A stretch of 38,465 bases of DNA, taken from NCBI GenBank assembly GCA_016213085.1, contig JACRBU010000053.1:1-38465 (forward strand), written 5' to 3'. Origin of the DNA: Coriobacteriales bacterium. Its GTDB lineage: Bacteria; Actinomycetota; Coriobacteriia; Anaerosomatales; JACRBU01. How positions within the stretch are numbered: the stretch's first letter is position 1; each line of letters opens with the position of its first letter. Below are positions 7,270 through 14,478 of the stretch, piece by piece. A program made the position numbers and the translations under genes. The notes below the pieces were generated by a model. It was given only the letters and a program-made list of their open reading frames with translations, was not told where the DNA came from and did no database searches.

Positions 7270-9185
7270 CGCGCGAACACCACCACGAGCAGCACGACGG
7301 CGACCACGAAGCACATCAGGTAGGTCTGCACGTTGCCGGTGTGGATGCGGCGGACCTCGCCTGCTTCTGTGACCGAGTTGCCCAAGCTGTCCACGGCTCC
7401 GTCCACCCCTTTTCGGTCGAACACGGCGAGGACGGCGCTGATGCGCAGGCCGACCCACCCGACAGCGCGCACGACGCCGTCGACGACCGCATTGTCCGTG
7501 CGGCGGAGTCCCTCAGAGACCCATATCACCGGTCTGATGACGCCGTGGTGGTAGATCTCGTCCATCCAGAACTTCCTCGAGAGAAGCTTGGTGACCACGG
7601 GGGAGCGGAAGTAGCCGTCCGGCTCGAAGAATCCCTTGAGGTAGCTCGACCACGCGAGCGCGATCGCGGCTGTCGCGATGCCGACTGCGACACCCGCTAG
7701 GATCAGGCTCGGCTCGGCAGCCTCATGCTCGCCGAGGAAGCCGGCGAAGGCGTAACCCATGAGCGGAGACCCGACGAGTCCGACCGTCACGGCGAGGCCG
7801 GCCAGGACGACGAGGGGGGCCGTCATGACCCACGGTGACTCGTGCGCGTGGGCGCTCTTGCTCTGAGGTCCCGGCGCGACGAAGAACGCGAGAAGGGTCG
7901 CGCGCCCCATGTAGAAGGCGGTGAGCGCTGCCGTGAACAGCCCGGCGACCAAGAACGCCGTCTGTCCCGAACGCAGGGCGGAGAGCAGGATCTCGTCCTT
8001 GCTCCAGAACCCGGCAAGCGGGGGAATGCCCGCGAGCGAGAGCGCACCGAGGACCCAGGTGGCGGTCGTCCACGGCATCTTGCGCCACAGCCCGCCCATC
8101 TCGTGCAGGTCTTGCGTGTGGGTCGCGTGGATGACGCTTCCCGCGCCGAGGAAGAGCAGCGCCTTGAAGAACGCGTGGGTCATGAGATGGAACATCGCGG
8201 CGACCCAGCTACCGGTACCGAGGGCCAGGAACATGAGTCCCAGCTGCGAGATCGTCGAGTAGGCGAGCACCTTCTTGATGTCGTTCATCGCGAGCGCGAT
8301 CAGTGCGCCCATCACCGCCGTGATGGTCCCGACGGTGCCGACCACCGTGAGCGTCACCGGGCTCGCTTCGAAGAGCGGGAAGGAGCGAGCCACGAGGTAC
8401 ACGCCTGCGGCGACCATCGTCGCTGCGTGGATGAGCGCTGAGCCCGGTGTGGGACCCGCCATCGCGTCGGGCAGCCATACGTGCAGCGGGAACTGGGCGC
8501 TCTTGCCCATCGCGCCCATGAAGAGCAGCAGGGCGCACGCTATGAGCGTCGGACCGGCCCACGCGTGCGTCTCGACCGAATGGAAGACGGTCTCGAACGT
8601 GAATGAGCCGACGGTCAGGAACATGATGACGAGCGCGAGCCCGAAACCGACGTCGCCGAAGCGCGTGACCAGGAAGGCCTTCATGGCTGCGGGCGGCGCC
8701 TTGTCGTCGGCGTACCAGAAACCTATCAGCAGGTACGAGGCGAGTCCCATGACCTCCCAGCACATGTACATGAGTAGCCAGCCATTGGAGAGCACCACGC
8801 CGAGCATGGCTGCGGTGAACAGCGAGATCGCTCCGTAGTACCACCGGAAGCGGTCGTCTTCGGCCATGTATCCGAGCGAGTAGACCTGCACGAGGAGGCT
8901 GACGAAGGCTACGACCACCAGCATCGTCGCGGTCAGCGGGTCCACGAGGATCCCGAAGTCGATCGTGACGGCGCCGAACTTCAGCCACTCTGTCGAGGCT
9001 TGGAACTCCTGCCCGCTCGCGGTGAAGGACGCCAGGTAGAGCGACGCCAGGAAGACGAGCCCCACGGTGGTGATCCCGAGGGCAGGCGCAACCTGTCTCG
9101 GTAGCTTGCGGCCGGTCGCGAGAACTACCGCGAACGCGGCGAGCGGAAGAAGCGGAAGCACCCAGCTGTATGCGGCAAGTTCCAC
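7266..9185 (-). CDS. nuoL: NADH-quinone oxidoreductase subunit L
   Basis: A 639-residue protein, the largest antiporter-like subunit, normally at the tip of the membrane arm. The core reads MYMCWEVMGLASYLLIGFW with its glutamate, then GAMGKSAQFPLHVWLPDAM with the channel lysine, then AGPTPGSALIHAATMVAAG and FHLMTHAFFKALLFLGAGS. GIPPLAGFWSKDEIL marks the late helix. The C-terminal 120 or so residues should form the lateral helix that runs along the arm and its anchor helix; the total length is slightly above the usual 610-630. The start is GTG at 9185, three bases after the nuoK stop. Its stop overlaps the nuoM start. Confidence 0.96.
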   Translation of the reverse strand: MELAAYSWVLPLLPLAAFAVVLATGRKLPRQVAPALGITTVGLVFLASLYLASFTASGQEFQASTEWLKFGAVTIDFGILVDPLTATMLVVVAFVSLLVQVYSLGYMAEDDRFRWYYGAISLFTAAMLGVVLSNGWLLMYMCWEVMGLASYLLIGFWYADDKAPPAAMKAFLVTRFGDVGFGLALVIMFLTVGSFTFETVFHSVETHAWAGPTLIACALLLFMGAMGKSAQFPLHVWLPDAMAGPTPGSALIHAATMVAAGVYLVARSFPLFEASPVTLTVVGTVGTITAVMGALIALAMNDIKKVLAYSTISQLGLMFLALGTGSWVAAMFHLMTHAFFKALLFLGAGSVIHATHTQDLHEMGGLWRKMPWTTATWVLGALSLAGIPPLAGFWSKDEILLSALRSGQTAFLVAGLFTAALTAFYMGRATLLAFFVAPGPQSKSAHAHESPWVMTAPLVVLAGLAVTVGLVGSPLMGYAFAGFLGEHEAAEPSLILAGVAVGIATAAIALAWSSYLKGFFEPDGYFRSPVVTKLLSRKFWMDEIYHHGVIRPVIWVSEGLRRTDNAVVDGVVRAVGWVGLRISAVLAVFDRKGVDGAVDSLGNSVTEAGEVRRIHTGNVQTYLMCFVVAVVLLVVVFAR

Positions 9186-9188
9186 GGG

Positions 9189-9497
9189 CTACCCCTTCAT
9201 CCTGGTGATGCGGTCGATAGCCGAGATGTCGCTGGTCCGGTTGAGCGTGATGAGGAGCGCGAGAGCGAGTCCGACCTCGGCCGCCGCGACGACCATCAGG
9301 AAGATCACGAAGTTGACGCCGACCGCCTCGCGCGGGGCGACATACACGGAGAACGCCGCAAGGTTGATGTTCACGGCGTTGAGGACGAGCTCGACGCAGA
9401 TGACGACGCGCAGCGCGCTCTTGGACGTGAGTACGCCGAAGAGCCCGATGCAGAAGAGCATGGCCGCGAGGATCAGGTAGTGGTTGAGCGTGATCAC
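9189..9497 (-). CDS. nuoK: NADH-quinone oxidoreductase subunit K
   Basis: A 102-residue protein with three membrane helices, of typical NuoK length. It links the quinone site to the antiporter-like subunits. The two conserved buried glutamates are visible in VICVELVLNAVNINL and VVAAAEVGLALAL. The start is the GTG at 9497, which overlaps the TGA of nuoJ (GTGA). The reading frame is open for a further 128 codons upstream, but those codons lie over nuoJ and do not resemble a protein. Confidence 0.95.
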   Translation of the reverse strand: MITLNHYLILAAMLFCIGLFGVLTSKSALRVVICVELVLNAVNINLAAFSVYVAPREAVGVNFVIFLMVVAAAEVGLALALLITLNRTSDISAIDRITRMKG

Positions 9498-10156
9498 TCG
9501 GCACCCCCCGCTTCGGCGGGGACGGAGCCCGGCGACGGTGCGGCGTCTGGCGCGAGCCCCTCGGCGGCCTCTTCCTTCACGTAGGTGGCGGCCGCGGCGG
9601 CGGCCTCGCCGAGCGTCATCGTGCCGGGGACTCGAGCGCCTTCGGGGAGGTCTGAGGGGGTGTCGAGCACATCGTCTTCGCGCGCGAGCACGATGGCGCC
9701 GATGAGCGCGATCGTGAGAACGAGCCCTGCGATCTCGAAGGGCAGCACATAGCGCGAGAAGAGGATCGACGCCAACGACGCTGCGTCGTGCGACTGGCCG
9801 GCGGCTACTCGGAAGTCGGCACGTCCCAACGTTATGGCGAGCACGCCGAAGAACAGCGCGCACACCCCCCCAGCCGTCCACATGGTTCCCTTGCGCGTGC
9901 GGTCGGCGCCCTCAGGGGCCGGGCGCGTCAGTATCAGCACGAAGAGGACCAAAACCGTGATGGCACCTCCGTACACGAACAGTTGCATCGCGGCGAGGAA
10001 CTCGCTGCCGAGGAGCAGATAGAGCGCCGCGATCGCGAAAAGCGTCGCGAACAGCGACATCACGGCGTGTATGAGCCGCGAAGCGAGAACAAGCCCAAGC
10101 GCGCCCGCCACGGCGACGAGCGCGTAGGTGTAGAACATGACGACGTCGCTGCTCAT
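9494..10156 (-). CDS. nuoJ: NADH-quinone oxidoreductase subunit J
   Basis: A 220-residue membrane subunit with five predicted helices. The region QLFVYGGAITVLVLFVLIL matches the conserved third helix, whose pi-bulge and tyrosine take part in coupling. Beyond the last helix, about 55 residues form an alanine-, proline- and glutamate-rich hydrophilic tail that is longer than in most NuoJ proteins and probably extends into solution. The ATG overlaps the nuoI stop (ATGA), and its stop overlaps the nuoK start. Confidence 0.94.
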   Translation of the reverse strand: MSSDVVMFYTYALVAVAGALGLVLASRLIHAVMSLFATLFAIAALYLLLGSEFLAAMQLFVYGGAITVLVLFVLILTRPAPEGADRTRKGTMWTAGGVCALFFGVLAITLGRADFRVAAGQSHDAASLASILFSRYVLPFEIAGLVLTIALIGAIVLAREDDVLDTPSDLPEGARVPGTMTLGEAAAAAATYVKEEAAEGLAPDAAPSPGSVPAEAGGAE

Positions 10157-10587
10157 GCGGGCGACCCCCCTTCGGCCGGTACTCCCGCGGAGGCGCGCTC
10201 ACGCTCGTAGAGCGCCAGGTAGGTCTCGTCCCGGTTCGGGGTGGCGGTCTCGAAGTCGCCGGTGTGCGCGAGCGCGGCTGAGGTGCAGTTCTCGACACAG
10301 ATCCCGCAGTACATGCAGAGTCCGAGGTCGATCACGAAGCGATTGAGTACCCGCCCCGGTCCGTCCTCTCGCTTCTCGGATTCGATCGTTATCGCGCCGA
10401 CCGGGCAGCTCTTCGCGCAGAGCATGCAGCTCTTGCACAGCGGGACGCCGCTTTCGTTGACGGGCATCGTAAACGACATCCGGCTGCGCTCCGGCAGCTC
10501 GCGCTTCCCCCATGGGTAGCTGTCCGTGACGGAGGGACGCAGCACGTGGCGCAACGTCGTGACCATGCCTTTCGCCATGCCGATCAT
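10153..10587 (-). CDS. nuoI: NADH-quinone oxidoreductase subunit I, 2x[4Fe-4S] ferredoxin-type
   Basis: A 144-residue iron-sulfur subunit that passes electrons along the peripheral arm towards NuoB. Two full [4Fe-4S] motifs are present: C51, C54, C57 with C61, and C91, C94, C97 with C101. The N-terminus contains the amphipathic stretch that packs on NuoH. It is slightly shorter than many NuoI proteins. The ATG at 10587 overlaps the nuoH stop, and its stop overlaps the nuoJ start. Confidence 0.95.
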   Translation of the reverse strand: MIGMAKGMVTTLRHVLRPSVTDSYPWGKRELPERSRMSFTMPVNESGVPLCKSCMLCAKSCPVGAITIESEKREDGPGRVLNRFVIDLGLCMYCGICVENCTSAALAHTGDFETATPNRDETYLALYERERASAGVPAEGGSPA

Positions 10588-11711
10588 GCCGTCGCCCCCT
10601 CGGTCTCGGTCGACGCCACCGTCGCTTCGGCAGCGCGGGTGCGGGGGGGAGCATGCCGTTCAACCGCGGCCTCGCGAACCCGGTCGCCCGCGTGCTTGCC
10701 GAGGCGGCTCACGAGCCACACGAGCGCGGCAGCCGCCGCGAATTCGAGGACGGAGAGCACCACCAGGTTCGTGACGATCCCGACGGCCGTGATGAGCACG
10801 TTGAGAAGGGCGGCGGGGAGCAGGAGCTTCCAGCCGATCTCCATGAGCTGGTCGACGCGGACGCGCGGGAAGGTGGCGCGGACCCAGATGATCACGAACA
10901 CGAGCAGGTATGTCTTGAGGAACAGCCACACGATGCCCGGCAGCAGCGGCCCGCTCCATCCGCCGAGGAAGAGCAACACCGTGAGCAGCGACCACGTGAA
11001 GACGTTCATGTACTCGGCGACGAAGAAGAGCGCGAAACGCATCGATGAGTACTCGGTGTTGAAGCCCGCTACCAGCTCGGACTCTGCTTCCGGCATGTCG
11101 AACGGCGTGCGGTTCAACTCTGCGAGCATGCCTACGAAGAACAGGATGAATGCGAACGGCTGCGTGATGACGTTCCACACGCCGGCCTGGGCCTCGACGA
11201 TCTGCTGAAGCCCCATCGAGCCTGCCAGCATGACGACGCCGAGGACGGCGAGGATCATCGGGACTTCGTAACTGATCTGCTGGGCCGCCGCGCGGAAGCC
11301 TCCGATGAGCGAGTACTTGTTGTGCGACGACCAGCCGGCCACGAGGATCCCGACGGGGAAGAGCGCTGCGATCGCGAAGACCATGAAGATGCCGACGTCG
11401 AAGCTCGCGCCCGTGAACGCGGCCACCCATGGCGTCGCCGCGTACACGAGGATCGACGGCGTGAAGGCGATGATCGGCGCGATCAGGTAGAGGATCCGGT
11501 CGGCTCCCGCGGGAACGAGATCTTCCTTGCCGAGCAGCTTCAGCGCATCAGCGAAAGGCTGCAGCGCACCGTGAAAGCCGGTTCGCATCGGCCCCTGGCG
11601 CGACTGCATGTGGCCCATCCACTTCCGTTCGCACCACATGACCACGATCGTGTTGACCAGCACCACCATCACGAGGGCGAGCATTCCGATGAGGGTCTTG
11701 AGCAGCGTCAT
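10584..11711 (-). CDS. nuoH: NADH-quinone oxidoreductase subunit H
   Basis: A 375-residue membrane subunit that forms the quinone entry chamber. Recognisable stretches are MWCERKWMGHMQSRQGPMR near the N-terminus, the central loop region LNRTPFDMPEAESELVAG with its cluster of acidic residues, and FNTEYSSMRFALFF. The C-terminus adds about 40 hydrophilic residues beyond the usual end. The ATG overlaps the nuoCD stop and the TGA overlaps nuoI. Confidence 0.96.
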   Translation of the reverse strand: MTLLKTLIGMLALVMVVLVNTIVVMWCERKWMGHMQSRQGPMRTGFHGALQPFADALKLLGKEDLVPAGADRILYLIAPIIAFTPSILVYAATPWVAAFTGASFDVGIFMVFAIAALFPVGILVAGWSSHNKYSLIGGFRAAAQQISYEVPMILAVLGVVMLAGSMGLQQIVEAQAGVWNVITQPFAFILFFVGMLAELNRTPFDMPEAESELVAGFNTEYSSMRFALFFVAEYMNVFTWSLLTVLLFLGGWSGPLLPGIVWLFLKTYLLVFVIIWVRATFPRVRVDQLMEIGWKLLLPAALLNVLITAVGIVTNLVVLSVLEFAAAAALVWLVSRLGKHAGDRVREAAVERHAPPRTRAAEATVASTETEGATA

Positions 11712-13456
11712 CGGTCGATCTCCCCCATCACGACGTCGACGGAGCCGAGTACGGCGACCACGTCACCGATTCGGCCGCCGTTGAGCAGGGTCGGGGCCGA
11801 ATGGAGGTTGGAGAAGGCGGGGGAGCGGACCTTGAGCCGCCACGGCTGGGCGCTCCCGTCGCTCACAAGGTAGACGCCGAGCTCGCCGCGGGGGCTCTCG
11901 ACGCGCCGATATGCTGCGCCGGGAGGCGGCTTGATCGCTCGCGGCACGTCCGGGTTGACGCATGGTCCTTCCGGCATTCCCTCAAGCGCGGCCAGCGCGA
12001 TGCGTGCCGACTCCCGCATCTCCGCGACGCGGACGGTGTAGCGGTCGAACGTGTCGCCCACCATTGCTGTCGCTACGTTCACCGGTATGCGGTCGTAGGC
12101 GGCGTACGGCTCGTCGCGCCGCAGGTCGATGTCGATTCCCGAGGCGCGGGCCATCGGCCCGGTCACGCAGTGGTCGATGACCGCCTGGGGCGAGAGCAGG
12201 CCGACCCCACGCGTCCGCGCTCGGAAGATCTCGTTGCCGGTGAGCAGCGACTCGCACTCGTCGACCTGCTTGTCGAACGTCTTCAGGTACGCCTTCATCT
12301 CTTCGGCGAGCCCTGCGGGCATGTCAGCTTTGACGCCGCCGGGCCGGAAGTAGTTGAACATCATCCTTGCGCCGGTGATGGCCTCGAAGAAGTCGAGGAT
12401 CTTCTCGCGGTCGATGAACGCGTAGAGGAAGGGCGTCAGGGCACCGGTGTCGAGACCGGCGGCCGCGAACCACGTGTGGTGGCTCGTGATACGCACGAGT
12501 TCGCCCAACATGACGCGCAGGTAGTCCGCCTTCGGCGTGGACTCGATGCCCATGAGCTCCTCGAGCGCAAGGATGTGCGCCAGCTCGGTGTGGAAGCCGG
12601 AGACGTAATCGCTCCGGTCCAGCAGGGCCGTGCACGCTTTGTAGTTGAGAGACTCGCAGAGCTTCTCGATGCATCGGTGCAGGTAGCCGTGGGTCGGCTC
12701 CGAGGCCATGACCTGCTCGCCGTCGAGGGCGAGCCAGAGGTGCAGCACGCCGTGCATGCTGGGATGCTGTGGCCCCATGTTCAGCACGAGACGCTCGGAG
12801 TGCAGTACCGGGTCCCCCGCGAGACGTGCTTCCTCGGAGGGCGAGTTCGGCCGCCGGGTCTCCTCGAACGGGGCATCACCCGGTGACTTCACGGCCTCGA
12901 CGACAGCTTCGGAAGAAACCCCGCCGTTCGTGTCGAAGGCCTTGCGCAGCGGGTGACCCACGAAGTCGTCGCGAAGGACGATCCGCCTCAGGTTCGGGTG
13001 TCCGTCGAAGTGCACGCCGAACAGGTCGTAGACCTCGCGCTCGAGTTGCTCGGCTCCCGCCCAGATGTGGCTGAGTGTGGGCACCGCCAGCGAGCCGTCC
13101 TCGAGAGCGACCCTGACGATGATCGTGGTACCGTCAGCGGCGCGGGTGAGGCCGTAGATCATGTCGAGTCCGGTCTGGGGAAGCTGTTCGCGAGCACCCG
13201 CCGGGGAGGCTGGCGGGGCCGCTTCGGTTTGCTCGCCATCGGCGGGTTTGGGCGGCTGAAGCTCCTCGGCCGTCAGCAGCGTGAGGTGCGTGAATCCGCG
13301 CTGGTCCCTCAGGGTGCGGATCACGTCGATGAGGTCTTCGGGCGACGTCCGTGCGCAGGGGATCTCGCCCGGACCGAGGATGCAGCGGTCGGCGACGCCT
13401 GCGAGCTGCTCGAAGACGGGTGCTATGCGCTCTGCTGCGGCTTCTACCGTCCTCAC
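11708..13456 (-). CDS. nuoCD: Fused NADH-quinone oxidoreductase subunits C and D
   Basis: A 582-residue fusion of the 30-kDa and 49-kDa peripheral-arm subunits. The NuoC part (to about 180) includes the signature [20 protein letters not shown], and residues about 67-95 are a proline/alanine-rich insertion. A linker of about 40 residues leads to the NuoD part, which starts near [17 protein letters not shown]. The quinone-site histidine in that stretch and the tyrosine in DRSDYVSG are both retained, so quinone chemistry is expected. The hydrogenase-type nickel cysteines are absent. The start is the GTG at 13456, overlapping the nuoB TGA; codons further upstream in this frame are a shadow of nuoB. 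Confidence 0.95.
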   Translation of the reverse strand: MRTVEAAAERIAPVFEQLAGVADRCILGPGEIPCARTSPEDLIDVIRTLRDQRGFTHLTLLTAEELQPPKPADGEQTEAAPPASPAGAREQLPQTGLDMIYGLTRAADGTTIIVRVALEDGSLAVPTLSHIWAGAEQLEREVYDLFGVHFDGHPNLRRIVLRDDFVGHPLRKAFDTNGGVSSEAVVEAVKSPGDAPFEETRRPNSPSEEARLAGDPVLHSERLVLNMGPQHPSMHGVLHLWLALDGEQVMASEPTHGYLHRCIEKLCESLNYKACTALLDRSDYVSGFHTELAHILALEELMGIESTPKADYLRVMLGELVRITSHHTWFAAAGLDTGALTPFLYAFIDREKILDFFEAITGARMMFNYFRPGGVKADMPAGLAEEMKAYLKTFDKQVDECESLLTGNEIFRARTRGVGLLSPQAVIDHCVTGPMARASGIDIDLRRDEPYAAYDRIPVNVATAMVGDTFDRYTVRVAEMRESARIALAALEGMPEGPCVNPDVPRAIKPPPGAAYRRVESPRGELGVYLVSDGSAQPWRLKVRSPAFSNLHSAPTLLNGGRIGDVVAVLGSVDVVMGEIDR

Positions 13457-13950
13457 GCCGGTTGCTCCAGTACCAGTCTGTCGGCGGCCGACCGTTCGCC
13501 TTTGCTGTTGCGCTCCATGAGAAGCAGGAGCGAGTTGATGAGTGCTTCGGGTCGAGGCGGGCATCCAGGTACGTAGATGTCGACGGGGACGATCTGGTCG
13601 ACTCCGTTGACGACGTTGTAGCCGGTCGAGAAGGGGCCGCCGCCGATCGCGCACGATCCCATGGCGATGACGTACTTGGGCTCGGCCATCTGCTCGTAGA
13701 GCAGCTTGAGGCGCGGCGCCATCTTGAGGTTGATGGTGCCGGCGACGATCATGCAGTCCGCCTGCCTCGGCGAGTTCCGGAAGAAGATGCCGAAGCGGTC
13801 GGTGTCATAGCGGGCGGACCCGCAGCACATCATCTCGATGGCGCAGCATGCGGTACCGAACGTGAGCGGCCACATCGAGTGGCCGCGAGCCCAGTCCATG
13901 AGCTGCTGAATGGGCGCGATAAGAACGCGCGTCTGGTCGTCTACACCCAC
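13453..13950 (-). CDS. nuoB: NADH-quinone oxidoreductase subunit B (N2 cluster)
   Basis: A 165-residue subunit carrying the last iron-sulfur cluster before quinone. The ligand set is complete: adjacent C35 and C36 in [11 protein letters not shown]100 in [11 protein letters not shown] and C130 in [11 protein letters not shown]. An additional CC pair follows at 42-43. The start is the GTG at 13950, giving a 10-base overlap with the end of nuoA; earlier codons in this frame lie over nuoA and are not protein-like. The position after nuoA is canonical. Confidence 0.95.
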   Translation of the reverse strand: MGVDDQTRVLIAPIQQLMDWARGHSMWPLTFGTACCAIEMMCCGSARYDTDRFGIFFRNSPRQADCMIVAGTINLKMAPRLKLLYEQMAEPKYVIAMGSCAIGGGPFSTGYNVVNGVDQIVPVDIYVPGCPPRPEALINSLLLLMERNSKGERSAADRLVLEQPA

Positions 13951-14297
13951 TTGAGCACCCCTTTGCGCCACGCGTACGCCAGGCCGAGCACGAGGATGCC
14001 GATGAAGATCGCCATCTGGACCAGGCCGTAGATGCCGAGCTGCCGGATGATCACCGCCCAGGGATAGAGAAAGACGGCCTCGACGTCGAAGACCACGAAG
14101 GCCAGCGCGAAGACGTAGTAGGCCACGCGGAACTTCACCCAGGGCTCGCCGATCGGGCGCTCGCCACATTCGTACGTCACGGACTTGAGTTCACCGGGCC
14201 TCGAGGGCGCCATGAAACGAGGCAACGTGACGAGAGCGAAGCCAAGCAAGGCTCCGATCATCAGGAAACCAGTGAAGATCAGGATCGCATCGAACAT
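13941..14297 (-). CDS. nuoA: NADH-quinone oxidoreductase subunit A, first gene of the complex I operon
   Basis: A 118-residue protein with three membrane helices. Typical NuoA features are the loop segment [19 protein letters not shown] and the acidic helix [15 protein letters not shown]. The ATG at 14297 gives the usual family length; an ATG 14 codons upstream is in frame, but the extra residues do not look like NuoA. The ribosome site is weak (AGGGG about a dozen bases upstream). It is separated from the formate dehydrogenase gene by 181 bases, the largest gap in the minus-strand locus, so nuoA may have its own promoter. Confidence 0.93.
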   Translation of the reverse strand: MFDAILIFTGFLMIGALLGFALVTLPRFMAPSRPGELKSVTYECGERPIGEPWVKFRVAYYVFALAFVVFDVEAVFLYPWAVIIRQLGIYGLVQMAIFIGILVLGLAYAWRKGVLKWV

Positions 14298-14432
14298 CCG
14301 GCATCCGACCCCTAAGTCAGGCGTACCCCCGAAGAACACCCGTACCGGACAGTTACGCCTATGGGGTGCGGATTCCTGCCCCGGTGCGGGTCACAGGGGG
14401 CGTCCTCGGCGGGCGGACGGTGTCGCGGGGCG

Positions 14433-14470
14433 AGCGGCTGGAAGATTATGGAATCTGAGTTCCAGCCGCT
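14433..14470 (-). terminator. Perfect 11-bp inverted repeat between fdhA and nuoA
   Basis: AGCGGCTGGAA at 14433-14443 is exactly complementary to TTCCAGCCGCT at 14460-14470, with a 16-base spacer that holds a further 4-bp pairing (GATT/AATC). It begins nine bases after the fdhA stop. A transcript would form a very stable hairpin, but no U-run follows, so it could be a Rho-type or partial terminator, an mRNA 3'-end stabiliser, or an operator for nuoA. Confidence 0.55.
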
Positions 14471-14474
14471 ACAA
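14445..14474 (-). promoter_or_regulatory. Promoter-like sequence inside the inverted repeat upstream of nuoA
   Basis: On the minus strand TTGTAG (14469-14474) and CATAAT (14445-14450) are separated by 18 bases. The -10 matches at five of six positions, the -35 at only three. Because the -10 lies in the spacer of the 11-bp inverted repeat, a regulator binding the repeat would block it. It lies about 150 bases before the nuoA start. Confidence 0.3.
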
Positions 14475-14478
14475 GCCG

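Noticed and set aside
4972-7323. A 783-codon open frame on the plus strand, antisense to nuoN and nuoM
   Set aside because: It is rich in Arg, Asp, Glu and His with no recognisable domain, lies wholly over conserved complex I genes, and is the expected by-product of GC-rich codon use. The same applies to long antisense frames at 17750-19783, 27267-28808 and 35377-37215.
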